A stretch of 31,662 nucleotides of DNA from Pigoraptor chileana (Eukaryota; Opisthokonta; Filasterea), in the NCBI GenBank assembly GCA_943704495.1, contig CALSCR010001389.1, positions 1-31,662 of the forward strand, read 5' to 3'. Positions 8,756 through 20,095 of this stretch are shown in pieces. A program made the position numbers and the translations under genes. Every line of letters starts with the position of its first letter. The stretch's first letter is position 1. Under the pieces are notes generated by a model that was given only the letters and a program-made list of their open reading frames with translations, had not been told where the DNA came from and searched no databases.

Positions 8756-11700
8756 ATGGCGTCCGATATATTAGCAGGTCCGTCGCTGCCGACAGAGCCG
8801 TCCGCGCACTTGCACCGAGGCGCTTCTGGCATCGATTTGATGAACAGCGCACCCCGACGCCCCAGTGACACTCTAACTCTCAGTCGAGCCCTCAAAGATG
8901 TGGATCCAGTGCGCGCGCTGCGACTCGTCCGCACTCAAGATGCGGCAACAAGACCACTTGCGACTGCGAGTGATCTCATTTCCTCACTTACAGTTATGGA
9001 TGACAATGAGACGCCACGGCACGTGAAGCGCAAGAAAGTGAAGGCCGTTGGAAATGTGCTGGAGTGGCCTGCAATGAAGGAGACGCAGGAGCACCTCGAT
9101 CTCATCCGAAGGCTTGTTGATCAGGTGGGAACCTAACTCGCAATTCTGGAATGCTCCAGCTGAGGAACCATGAAAATGGGCAGCGATAGGAGGAATGCCG
9201 TAAGGTTATCTGATACCTTCTGCTGACCAACCATACTGAAACAAACAAACACTCCGCACATTAGGAGCTTGAGGTATGCCAGTGCTTGACGGACAGGTCG
9301 GTAATGGATCCCCAGCGATTCAAGATATACCGACAGGCATTCGAGAGGATTGTAAATAAGTTTGTTGGTTTCGGAGCTCTACTCGCTGAAATTAAGGTGA
9401 GACATCTTAGCATGTGTTTCTTTACGATGGTATAGCGTTCGTCGAATATGCCCCCCTTGTGTGTGGGCTCGATATCCACTGACGGTTTGTTGGCAAACAT
9501 TCATCCTCATTCGCCTTCGCGTATCACAGAGAGAGTACGACAGTGCCATCGAGATACTCGAAAAACAGGTGGAAGATGCCGCCAAGATCGGTCGCAAGCT
9601 TCAATCGTGTCTTGCGGAGGCGGAAAACATTGAAAATGTAAGGGCATACCGAGATTTTCTTCAGGACAAGGTCGACGCTGAGGAAGAGACCAACAAGAGG
9701 TTTGTCTTGTCGTTGTGTGCCAGCAAATGTCTTAATGCACTGGATTGACTCGTGTCTCTGTAATGTGCATATTCTAAGACTGCTTGATTGTGTTTGTCGC
9801 GTGTTGTAACAATAACTGTGTGTGCAGTCTGAAGAGCTCCCTGGATCACCTTCGGTTTACCAAGGGACGAGCCGCGCGTCAACGACGAGTGGTGGCCATA
9901 CTGCGTGAGTATCAGGCGTTTTGTCATATACACAAACCTACACACCTGTGGTAGGGGATGTCATCATCACGAGTACGTGTGGTGGCCATACTGCGAGAGT
10001 ATAGGTGTTTGTCATATACGCAAACCTACACACCCTGTGAGATGGCGTCATCATCACTGTGGGTCAGTGTTTGACTGTCTCCGATGCGGACTGGACCAAC
10101 AAATCTTGGCGCTCTGTCTGTGACTCACAACGCCACGAGGTCCATGCAATCACTTCCGCTGACACGCACACGCATATACACTCACACACACGCGCACACA
10201 TGTACTTTTCAACACGCAGCCAACATCGGGCCGCGGCGGCGGTCTTCAACCATGTTCCACATTGACGCTCGACAAAAGCTTAGTTCGCACGCGCCGCCGT
10301 TGAGTGCTGGTGTGGACGGTATGGAGCGCCAGTCGTCTCTGCAGGGACGAAGACCGTCCCGGCGAACAAGTGCAGCCTTGCACGATGCAGCGTCGATGCT
10401 GAGCTTGTCTACCAACGTGCACGCTCTCGTGATCGAGGTGTGTTGAAGGAGGGGGGAGCATTTGGTAACGACGTGTATGGTTTGTTTTCTGGAACGGCAA
10501 TCAAACTGTACCAGCAATATTGATTTATGGTGCACGAGAACCAGAGTTTCCCTCCAATTGTAACTAACATGCACATGCGTTGTGGATCATGTGATTTGCC
10601 TGCAGCTGTCAAAGTACAAAACCACATTAGAACAACTCAAGCGCGATGAGGCGAAAAAGTTTGTTCCCGCCCACATGAGGGACACGCTGACGGCAACGCT
10701 GAAAGAACGGGCGGTGAGCATGCTTATCACCCGCCACTGTCACATGACTGAACTTTGGGCCTGCTCGCTTCCTTGATCCGCGTGGCCACTAATCGCTTGC
10801 TTATATTTTTTCTTTCGTTTCTTTTGTTTTCTTGTAAATTCTGTCTGCGCGATGCACACACACACATCACATACACAGAATACGCTTGAGGAGACGCTTG
10901 CAGCAAATAAGAAGGCAAAAGAGACGCGCGACATACTGAGGCGTGCATTTGAGGCCATTCGCTCCCTTTCGGACGCCCCCCGTGCATCCGGGCACCTCGG
11001 ACATCTTCTTGGCAGCCATCTCGTCAAGCCCATCCGATGCGCCGTGTCGGATGTGAGTCTCTTTGCGAGCTCCGCCGGCAGTTCAATCAACGACGTTGCC
11101 GCTGTCGGTGACGACGCAAATAATGAATTGGTCGGCTCCGAACCGAATTCGCGGAGCTCACGTGAAAGCCTGCTCGACGTCGACACGCCCGAACGGGCAG
11201 GCATACGGACGCCCTCGCCGACGGCCTTGAACGCATATGCACTCGACAGTTCTTATCTGTGGGCGTCGACTACGTCATCCCGCTTTACTAATGACGACAT
11301 TATGGCGCTGCTGTCCGACAACCCGACTTCGCTGCCATCCCTGCCGATCACCAGCGGGGCGAACATCCGCTCGACTGTACGCCTCGCGGACACAGCGGCC
11401 GCCGTGGACTGCAATGCGTCGGTCAACGCACCGTCCATAGCTGCACCACCTGCGCCAGACATTGTCGTCGTTGCCCCGGATGCCCACACACATAGCTCTG
11501 TCGGTTTGCCTGCACCCACGGCACAGACTCTGCCTGCACACGTGACCATACACGGCACATCAGCACCGGGGGTGGGCGCCCCGTCAAATGTCTCTAGCAC
11601 TAACACCGACGGACATAAGGAGAAGCAATCGCAATCGCACACATCCGAAACTGCGCATCCTGTCGTGTCTCTTCATCACTCTGGATCTGCCGAGTCCGCA

Positions 11701-12741
11701 GACAAAGCGTCGGGGCTGCCGGTAGCATTGACAAAGAAAGGCTCTGCGCCGCAAATTGATGTTACGGCGGCGCCTCGCCCCCCACGAAAGAAGAGCCTCA
11801 GCTCGAGCGCACTTCCCATTCCGGACTCTGTGCGTGCGGCGGCCATGTCGCAGAGCACGCTTGGCCTCAGCATGAATAGCGCGACCATGCTCGCGCGTCC
11901 CTCGTCGGCAAGAGGCGTGAAAGATGACGACACCCGCCGGTCGTTTATCGGAAAGGGATTTGGCGTAGGAAAGGGGAAGGATTACCGCTCTGCAAAGGCG
12001 TCACATGATGCGTCTCCGAAGACGACCAGCAGCAAACACCCGCAGGCACCGTCGATTGGCAAGAAGGCGGGAGGTGCCAAGAAAGGAAAGGATGCGGGAA
12101 AGAAGAAGCGCAAGGGGAAAAAGACCAAGGGAAGTGGCGCCGTAACACCGATCCTCGATGGCAAGTCACCTGCAACAGACGCAAAGGTGGAAGGTACTAA
12201 GTCGCGAAAAAAGAAGACGAAACGAACGCGCACAAAGCCGTCCGACCCGAAACCAAAGTCACTCGCCAGCTCAATGGACAGCAAACGTCGGGGGGCGGAT
12301 GACGCCGGCGCCGGCACAGGCACTGGAGCTGGCACTGGCGACGGCACGCATCCGTCCGGCCCACCGGGGAAGCGAAGAGGGCGCGGTCGTGCCGTCAAGG
12401 CGTCCAAGGTGCCTGACGACGACGGCAAGGGGGCTGAGGGCTCCGACTCGAGTTCAGATAGATCGGGCAGTGACGACAGCAGCGATGATGATGACGATGA
12501 CAGTGATGATGACGACGACGAGGAGGGATCGTCCGACGGCAGCGGCGCCGAGACGGCCGACAATGCCAGCGTGTACACTGCGTCAGAGATCAATTCAGAC
12601 CGCACGGATGCCACGTCCGTCGCGGGAAGCCAGTTTGGCGGCAGTCAGTATGGCGGGAGCGAGTATGGCGGCAGTCAGTATGGCGCGTCGGACAATGACG
12701 ATGACGACGATGCATCGTCGGAACAGGACGAAAAGTCTTAA
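8756..12741 (+). CDS. TSNAXIP1-like coiled-coil protein with long charged C-terminal tail
   Basis: Seven exons (8756-9124, 9265-9396, 9530-9699, 9828-9904, 10220-10437, 10606-10713, 10879-12741) join with matching phases into 978 residues. Exons 2-4 give a helical region whose IYRQAFERIVNKF, ALLAEIKREYDSAIEILEK and following coiled coil match the N-terminal domain of translin-associated factor X-interacting protein 1, a family found mainly in ciliated cells and linked to cilia or sperm tails. From about residue 410 the protein is low-complexity. It includes a Lys-rich block (KKGKDAGKKKRKGKKTKG), a Gly/Thr run, an Asp/Ser block near 870-910, and a tandem GGSQYGGSEYGGSQYG segment near 945-960. 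Exon 1 has no recognised domain; ATG 8756 is the first Met in an otherwise open frame, so an extra upstream exon cannot be excluded. The molecular role is inferred from family only. Confidence 0.75.
9887..10057 (+). repeat. Tandem duplication across the exon 4 / intron 4 boundary of the TSNAXIP1-like gene
   Basis: A unit of about 84 nt (9887-9970) is repeated at 9977-10057. Both copies run from GTGGTGGCCATACTGC through TTTGTCATATAC and AAACCTACACAC to TCATCATCAC, with a few substitutions and small indels. The first copy contains the last 18 nt of exon 4 and the donor CTGC|gtgagt. In the second copy the same position reads CTGCgagagt, so its donor GT is gone. Confidence 0.85.
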
Positions 12742-13188
12742 TGTCGTGTGTGTGTGTGTGTGTGTCTCATGTGCGCGCGCATGCGAACCACTACTGATTA
12801 GGAGCCACTAATATATTGCCGATTTGGATTGCATCTTTTTCTGTGTTCCACTTCTCCTAGTGTGAAAATTATTCAATTACTTCATGCAATGAGATGCTTC
12901 GTTTGTGCATGTGGTTAATACAAACAAAATAGTGAGTGAGCCCGTTCTGTACTTGTCGAGTTGAGCTAGACAAATTTTATGTTGGTGCCGACTTACAACA
13001 AGACCGCAAAAAAATAATTTGCTGACCCGAAACATGAAATTAGCAGACAGACGCAATTCAAAAATCAGCAAGGCATCCGTGACAAGAGACTGCACCGCAA
13101 ACTCAGCACTCGCCACACACACGCACGCACACGCACGCACGCCAGCACGCACACGCACTGACACACAATATTCGGCACGCAACGGCTG
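12742..13188. other. Convergent 3' intergenic region with (TG)n
   Basis: This lies between the stops of the TSNAXIP1-like gene (+) and the kinesin gene (-). A (GT)n run begins 5 nt after the plus-strand stop, and a CGCACACG-rich run lies at about 13112-13160 just beyond the kinesin stop. The middle is AT-rich and presumably contains both polyadenylation sites. No gene is seen. Confidence 0.5.
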
Positions 13189-15245
13189 CTACTGCACGAC
13201 GCATGCTTGGCTTTTAACGGCGCCACTCGGACCGGGGTGCGTCTCTGGTCCGTGCGATCCGCCCTTTGGAGGCTGTGCTGCGCCACCCGCGGCGGTACCA
13301 CCTCCAGTCACCGGCGCCGTTGCCGGTGCAGATGGCGATGCCGCTGCTGCCGCTGCTGCCATGCCCAGGTTCCCGAGCGAGTTGCGTGCCTTGAGCATTT
13401 TGCTCCCCACCATCATGACCTGTATTTTCGCCTTGAGCCGCTCCGTCGTTCCCGTGTATACGGCAGACACAGACCGCTTGAACTGCGCGTAGTCCCGCTC
13501 GGCCTCAGGCTTTGCGTCGAGATCCTTGACGAGCTCTTTGACACGCTTTTCGCGGCGCGTCATGCGCTCTCCTCGCCTCTTAAGCACTGCAATTTCTGCA
13601 CGAAGAGCCGTGTTATCCCTCTCAAGGTCGACAAACTTTCTCGCGTTCGCGCCGGCAGCAGGATTGCCCATGTTGCCATTTGTTTCACGCAGCATCATCT
13701 CCTCGGTCGTCATTCCACTCGAGCGCTGAGCGGCAGCCGAGTCGCCTTCCTCCGTTTGCGTGCCCCACAGCTCAAACACAATGCATCCGCTGTCAAAAAA
13801 CGTTATAATGTCCGGATCCACGCTTGGCAGCGTCACGAGCCGCACGTGATTGAACTCAGGGGTAGTCGTCTGCCGCACAGTCGCCGTCGCCGTCAGATTC
13901 TCCTCGCGGAAGAAAGCGTACTTGACGTGCAGGCCGGCCGCAAATCGCGCCTTCTTCACCTCGGCGCGGTTTACTCGCAGCTTGAGATAGTAAGGCTTCC
14001 CGAGAAGGTCCGTGGGTTCGTCGACAAAAGCGTCCTCGTCGAGCGGCGTGCCTTTTTCAGTGCACGGAATCGCCTGAATCTCCAGTGTGCCCTCTTCGGC
14101 ACCCTTGTAGTCTGTCACGGTCACTTGCTCGTCAATGTCCATTGCATACCCGAGGCACTTGAGGTACAGACTGGCACTGCCTATCAGCACATCTTCCGGG
14201 GGCTCCCAGAACGGATCGCTGTCCCGGTGGGTGCCGTGCACGTCCTCGCCGTCCAGAAAGCGCTGGTACAGCTCCTCCATGATGAACTTTCTGTTGGTAA
14301 ACTTCCCCTTGTCCCACATCCAAGTGTTGCCGTTGCTGAGATTCTTCATCTGCGGTTGCATTTCACGTGCATGGGGATTGTGGTTGGGGATTGTGGTTGG
14401 TTATTCATGGTCGAATAGGGATGATTGATCCAAAAACAGTAACTGACAGCAATGGGCGAAAGGAAAATTACCTCGTATATCCCATTATCATCGCACCCCC
14501 CCTCCAAACACACACTACACAATGACACACCTTGACCATTACGCGCGTCGTCGGCACCGTCGGCATTCCAGCGATGTTCATGGAGCTAGCAATGCGTTGC
14601 ACCGGCATCTTCCCCATGTTCTGTGCAGTAGACGACAGCAGCACAATCTCAAAGCTGCGCTGCTTGTTGAGCTCTTCGCTGATTGCGTTCACTTCCGTCA
14701 CCATTGGCAGGAGCTCCACAACCTCGTCCTGGATTTTCTGGTCCTCTGCAACGAACAATTCACAGTTGGCAAATCATACTCTATTAATCATCACGTGGCG
14801 GGTGCCGCACAAGCGCGGATAGTTTTGACCGTGGATTTTTTCTTGAACGCTCGCTTAATGGAAATTAAGAAATATTTTCATGCATACACACATTCTCATA
14901 CACATAACACATACATGCATACAAAACGTTCCTATTATCGCGCCAGCGTGCGCTCTCAACATCAAATACGAGATTGGACAGGGACATCACATGTCACACA
15001 TCGAATAATCACATTAGGAATCAGGCTCTGTCCCCCCCCCCCCCCCTGTCCCAAGACCAACACACAGGGTCAACACACAGGACCAATCAACCAACCTTGC
15101 GACTTTGTCGCGTCCGTTCCAAAACCCCTCGCCTGCGCAAGTTCCTTCTGGGCAAAATCGTAATCGACAGTTGGTAGCGATTGGCCTGCCTCTACAAGCT
15201 TCTTTCGTTCGTCCGGGTTCACAAAGTAGAAGAGGTGGTTGGAAC

Positions 15246-15302
<57 letters not shown>

Positions 15303-16851
15303 AATAGACGAGATGGCGAAGTCACAGTCAATGCATGATAGCTGTATCGATTGACTCCAACAGCAACAACAACAACTCACACCGGCGCCATCCAATAAAG
15401 CGAGTTGTCATTTTTCAACAGTGACTAGCAACAATACACAAGACAAAGCACTATAGGACAACATGGCTCGCAACAAATCTTTTCCCGCGCAAAAAGGTCC
15501 CCTCAGCAATGACGAACATTCGGAATGTGGGCGAATACATACCAAAGACAAGCCTGTCCAGGTGCTTTAGGGTCTGCTTTGTGGAAAGGGGAATGCCATT
15601 CACAAGCACGCGCGCGCCAACACTTCCGGGACTGATTGTGACAACGCCGTTTTCGTTGCGAATTATAGCATGCTTCTTTTGGATGCTGCGCACGCACAAG
15701 CACAAGCACGCAAAAAAGCGACACAGAGGTTGATCCACGAAGAGTATGAGGAAACCGAGCGTAGATTGTTTGGGGCAGCCTAATACCAGCAGAACAGATT
15801 TCTCTCTGTGTTTGCTTGTTGTGGAGTCCAGGTGCACGTGTCCACCACGTAGTATGGTGCTTGCAAAAAACAAACAATCAACCAAAAAAACAAACCAATA
15901 AACGGCAACAACAACAACAGCAACACCAACAGCTCGTAAACAAGTACATGAACAGCAACTCACCTGAGCCCATTGAGCGGAATGTCGGCGACTGCATCGC
16001 CATCCTTCTTGCCAACAATGCACGCCGCTGCAGTTGCACGGTATTCGCAGCGAGGGTAAACATACTCGCATTAGCCACATCCGGAACAAGCAAGCAAAAC
16101 CAATGGAGTTGGACATGTCGGGTCACATTGATATCAAGTGTGCGCGCACACAACACAACAGCGACATTCCGTCATTGCAAAGAGAGTCTACACAGTCCTA
16201 CCAAACACAGGACTCCCTTCAACAACATGCACTTGAAAGGAGGTACACAGACGCAAAAGCATTTGCGCGCACCCTCTCCCACCTTTGTTGACGAAAAACA
16301 ACACCTTCCCCGACAGCATTGGGTCCTCGTTCAAGTTGAGTATGTGCGGTTCCTTCAGCGTTCGTCCGGCGTCCGCACCGGCATCGGGTCCAAAGTGCTC
16401 CCTCGACTCTTTGAGCTGCCGTGTACAAACACACATACCATCCAATCAGTAAGAGGGGACTCCAATGTATAGATACAAATATATAATGCATTTGTGTGTG
16501 TGTGTGGGTGTGTGCGTGCGTGCGCAGAGCGGCTGTCGTCACGCTTCAGAGTAATTACCAAAAATATTGGTTGGGAATCGAACCCGGGATCAGCGATTGA
16601 AATATCTATACATGCATACAAACGTACTGACACTTTCAGACACGCATTGCCCACCTTGTCCTCCCAAGACATTTTGAACTTTTGGAGGTCCCTCTCGTTT
16701 GCATTCAGTTGCTGTTGGAGCTCCTCTGCCAGTTGCTTTCGTATTGCTTCTTTTTCTGTGCGGTGCCACATGGTGCAGTGAACGGCGGTGTATGTGTGAG
16801 TGTGTGGGCGATTTCAGTCTGATGTCAATGTATATCTATGTGTGTGTGTGT

Positions 16852-16882
<31 letters not shown>

Positions 16883-18767
16883 CACCCTCACTCTCTGTCC
16901 GCGCTCCCTATGTCTGGATCATCCCCACGCCCCAGCGCTTCACTGCTGGCACAATCCTTACGCCCCGTCGTGTGTGCATTCCGCCCCCCCTCCATATATA
17001 TACCTTTACATACATTATATATATATATATATACGTAATGGAGTGCGTCGCCACAACCAACCTGCGTCAGTGGCGCCGCTGTCGCTGGGCACCGACTCCC
17101 CCGACATCATAGCCTTGAGCTTCTCATTCTCCTCGCGAAGTTCTCGAATGAGTTTTTCCGTCGGATTTTCGTTGACAATGGCCTGCGTGCGCAAAGGTGT
17201 GGCAGTCAGCACTTAGAGAGAGAGAGAGACGAGCGGCTTTAATGCACCACGTGCGCGCAGACAAGACGAGACGATGACGGATGGCGGAGGTAAAAAAACC
17301 GCGTTGTTCACAGGGCGAATCATCAGAGTCAACGGTTCACGAGCACGCAACGCACACATGCAGTGCGCAATAAACACCTTGTTCTTGATCTTCTTGGCGC
17401 GGTCGGCGTAGCGGAGGGTTGACAGCGTCTCGTCGTAATTAATGTCGGCAGGACTCAGCGCCGCAATCATGACCGTTTTGCTGCGAAGTTTGATGCCGAC
17501 GGGGGAGGGAGTGCATGAGGATGGGGATAAGACAGAGATGCGCTCTCGCATACACGCCAGCAAGACGCATGCGCACAGGTGCATATACAGGTACGCACAC
17601 ACATACACCGCACCTGTTGCCGCCGAGTGCATTCTGGAGCAGCTTAGTGAGTGCCGAATCGCGGTAGGGAACGAGAACATTTTTCTTTCCGGAAGACTTT
17701 TCCGCGAGTGCAGAAATGACATTCCCCAGCATAGTGAGTGAGCGGTTGATGTTGGCGCCCTCCTTCAGTCGATCGCCCGTAGCGCCAGTCGAGTCGGCGC
17801 GCTCAGAGCCCGCGAGATCCACGAGATTGATCGTACTGCTCTTGTTCGTCTCTTGGCCGGCATCGTCCTTGATGATTTGCTCAAATGTAATGGTGACGAC
17901 AGTGTGTGCTCTGACGTTGTAGGTGGTGTCGTGTGCGTGAGTTGTGAGTGTGCGAGAATGTGACGAAGAAATCGTTTTGATTGAGATTAATCAATTCTAG
18001 TGCATCAGCTCTTCGCATTACTTTTAAGTCGCACACCACTACACATTCAAAGCATGCGATTGCTTCCGCCGTTCAATTAAGTGACACTACCTTGATGATG
18101 TTGCATTCATCTGAGTTGCAGCAACTGTACGCGACCGGGTGCCCTCGTCCGTCCGTCGCTCAATTTCCGCAAATGAGTTTACAGCAACAGATCGGAGTCC
18201 ATCGACATAAAAGCCTTTTGTTGGATGCTGTCGGATGGGCAACCCGCCCCTGGGATTCCCGCCTGCGTTCAGCAGGTCCCTCACTTGTTCGTTGTAGATT
18301 TCAAGCATCGAAAAAGTCACCTGGAAGCGAATGGACGGATTTTTCGACGCCTCAATCGTCTTGAACAAGTGCTCGCACGTGATGGGTACAATGCCCTTGT
18401 TTGCACCGTAACCGACCATCGAATACGACTTGCCAGATCCCGTCTGTCCGTAGGCAAAGAGCGAACAGTTGTACCCGGCAAAGGCATTGTCCAGCACTCC
18501 CTGGCCGAGGTCTCGAAACACGCGTTCCTGCGACGCATATTTACCGCCGGGCTGCTCAACCATCACGCCGTCGGAGCCCTCGGTGTAGCCATCATGCGAC
18601 CAGTACGAAAAGTCAAAGGCAAAGGTCTTCACATCGGATGGGTCGCTTGGATTTGTGATCATTGTCTGCATCCCCTCCATGTCAATGATGACCTTGGCGT
18701 TGCGATCCCGCTCTCGCTGGTTAAACGGGCGACATCGCACCGCGACCTTCACCGCTTCCCCTGACAT
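13189..18767 (-). CDS. Kinesin-3 family motor protein (KIF28/KLP-6-like)
   Basis: Eleven exons: 18767-18091, 17910-17614, 17480-17378, 17182-17062, 16755-16655, 16415-16283, 16027-15964, 15685-15543, 15245-15096, 14745-14531, 14349-13189. All phases match, giving 1054 residues. The N-terminal motor (1-359) has the P-loop GQTGSGKS at 107-114, switch I NATSSRAH at 221-228 and switch II DLAGSE at 257-262, and ends [15 protein letters not shown] short coiled region follows. An FHA domain (about 455-570) is recognised from the [15 protein letters not shown] lead-in, KKHAIIR and HLDRLVFG. The last exon has the kinesin-3 middle domain ([47 protein letters not shown]), a basic coiled coil near 905-955 and an Ala/Pro/Gly-rich tail. 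No lipid-binding PH domain is seen, as in the KIF28 group. It should be a plus-end ATP-driven microtubule motor; the cargo is unknown. Switch I has Ala instead of the usual second Ser of SSRSH. Confidence 0.9.
15032..15046. repeat. Homopolymer C15 in a kinesin intron
   Basis: Fifteen consecutive C on the plus strand, which is G15 on the sense strand of the kinesin gene, just inside the intron that follows the exon ending at 15096. Its exact length may be uncertain because such runs are error-prone in sequencing. Confidence 0.8.
15249..15298. repeat. (CA)25 microsatellite abutting a kinesin splice acceptor
   Basis: Twenty-five CA units on the plus strand. On the kinesin sense strand they form (TG)25 followed directly by CAG and the exon that starts at 15245, so the dinucleotide run takes the place of the polypyrimidine tract of that intron. 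Confidence 0.9.
16839..16882. repeat. (TG)n microsatellite in a kinesin intron
   Basis: A TG run interrupted once by an A substitution, lying within the intron between the exons at 17182-17062 and 16755-16655. A short AT-rich alternating stretch lies in the same intron at about 17015-17034. Confidence 0.85.
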
Positions 18768-19159
18768 GTTTTTGCGTCCACACCCCCGTGTCGTTCGGGT
18801 GCTGTGTTATCTGTCTTTCATGGGGGTGTTGATGCGCCCAACAATGGAAGCCGGAACGTCAGTGGGCGGCTTTTCTTCAAGCAGCTATTACTAAGGAAGC
18901 GAATTGTTCCCTGGCCGTCCAAAAATTTCCTCCAGGCATTGCCAAAGAACAGCGATTGTCTTGTAAATCGCGACGGTTTGTAATTGTGTGCAGATTACCC
19001 GCCGTAAACCCAAGTCCAGCGACAGCGGGCAACTCATTCTCGGCAAATCGTCAAGGCAACACCTGACGTCACATAAATTATTAGTCATAATGCCGTCATT
19101 AGGCGACGGTGCCCGGCAGTCCGTGTAATTGCAGTTGTCATAGCTTCAAAAAGAGTTTT
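18768..19159. other. Kinesin 5' region, no gene seen
   Basis: The presumed promoter and leader of the minus-strand kinesin gene (start 18767). No TATA box or repeated motif stands out and open frames are short. The far end reaches the 3' end of the frame-broken membrane-protein gene on the same strand. Confidence 0.4.
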
Positions 19160-20095
19160 TTGCGACGGCAGTTTTGCCCATCATGAGAACGCCCCCAATT
19201 TGCAGAGCGAGTTCGTACGCGAGGGGTATCTCTGAAAAAACGAGTGGCCAGCTCCTCAGCATCGATAAAGTATGCCGTTGTGTCTAGGACGCTTGCGATG
19301 CGATGGCGGGCATAGCTGCCGAGTGCAGTCCGTGCGGTCCTGCCACTCTTTCCTCTCCATCTCAGTCGTCAGCGGTGTGAAGTACGTGGATACGCGTCTC
19401 AAGAAGAATCTCTCTGTGGTTTTTTTGCGCCTTGTTGCACGACGCACCAGCGACAATGATCGGTAAGATGTAAATGAGCGTTATGGACATGGCTTATGAG
19501 GATATGAGACATAAGGGCGCTCATCTGCAGCTTCCACGACACAAGAACTGCATCGACGACAAAGTAAAGCGCCGACACCATTACGGCGAGCAGGGTGATT
19601 GATGACGAGTGACCTCGTTGATTGGACGGAACTCTTCGCTACCCACAGCGCTCACGAGATCCCACGCCAGAATGACGCGACGAATGCGAAACCAGTCGAT
19701 AATCCTCGGCGGTGAAGCCCGGGTAGAAAAGAACACACTCACATCATGCGCTTCCATCGTCTTCTGCATGAGTTAGTGCATACGTTATTCGCCTGTAACG
19801 ATTCGAAAGGTCCGTCGAGCACACAGCCGCCCGGCCTAACGAGCCACGCCGGGAGAATGCACAGCTGTCGCCGCTTTTGGATGTAAAAGCGAACTGACGA
19901 CGCCATACCGAAGCCCACCCACGACATGACAAAGGCAGATGTGACACAGAGCGTGAAAAGGACGGTCGTGCTCTGCGTGGTGAACTGGTTTCGCACGGCG
20001 TGACACGGATGTGTATGGGACTGCCGTGCACTCCAGTGGTGGCGACGGACCATTCATAGGAAAAATAAGGGCCGCCGATGGTAGCCCCGGAGTCA
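19160..20095 (-). pseudogene. Frame-broken multi-membrane-span protein gene of unknown family
   Basis: Successive protein-like segments follow one another on the minus strand in different frames. They are GGPYFSYEWSVATTGVHG (near 20080-20010), a membrane span with VLFTLCVTSAFVMSWVGFG (near 19970-19900), DWFRIRRVILAWDLV (near 19690), a span with SITLLAVMVSALYFVVDAVL (near 19610-19540), a span with ITLIYILPIIVAGASCN (near 19487-19435), SYARHRIASVLDTTAYFIDA (near 19320-19255) and IPLAYELALQIGGVLMMGK ending in a TGA near 19160. Order and hydrophobicity suggest one polytopic membrane protein. Some frame changes can be bridged by very short GT..AG segments (17-20 nt), far shorter than introns elsewhere here. 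At least one change, near 19493, cannot. I therefore favour a decaying gene or local sequence errors over a normally spliced gene. I do not recognise the family. Confidence 0.4.

Noticed and set aside
13207-14418. A 403-codon plus-strand open frame.
   Set aside because: It is antisense to the last kinesin exon, whose protein shows clear family motifs. The antisense product has no recognisable features.
15451-16116. A 221-codon minus-strand open frame.
   Set aside because: It reads through two kinesin introns. Only the parts matching the FHA-domain exons (15685-15543, and the nearby 16027-15964 in another frame) are coding.
16560-16620. Possible tRNA or tRNA-derived element on the minus strand (GGGTTCGATTCCC looks like a T-arm / B box).
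   Set aside because: The T-stem pairs in only three positions and no A box, anticodon arm or acceptor stem is found on either side. It lies inside a kinesin intron. Treated as chance.
19742-19800. Authentic 20-nt intron gtatgcactaactcatgcag with a CTAAC branch-like word.
   Set aside because: Every other intron assembled here exceeds 90 nt, a 77-nt alternative (donor gttagg) reaches the same acceptor in phase, and neighbouring frame breaks cannot be explained by splicing. Kept only as part of the frame-broken gene finding.
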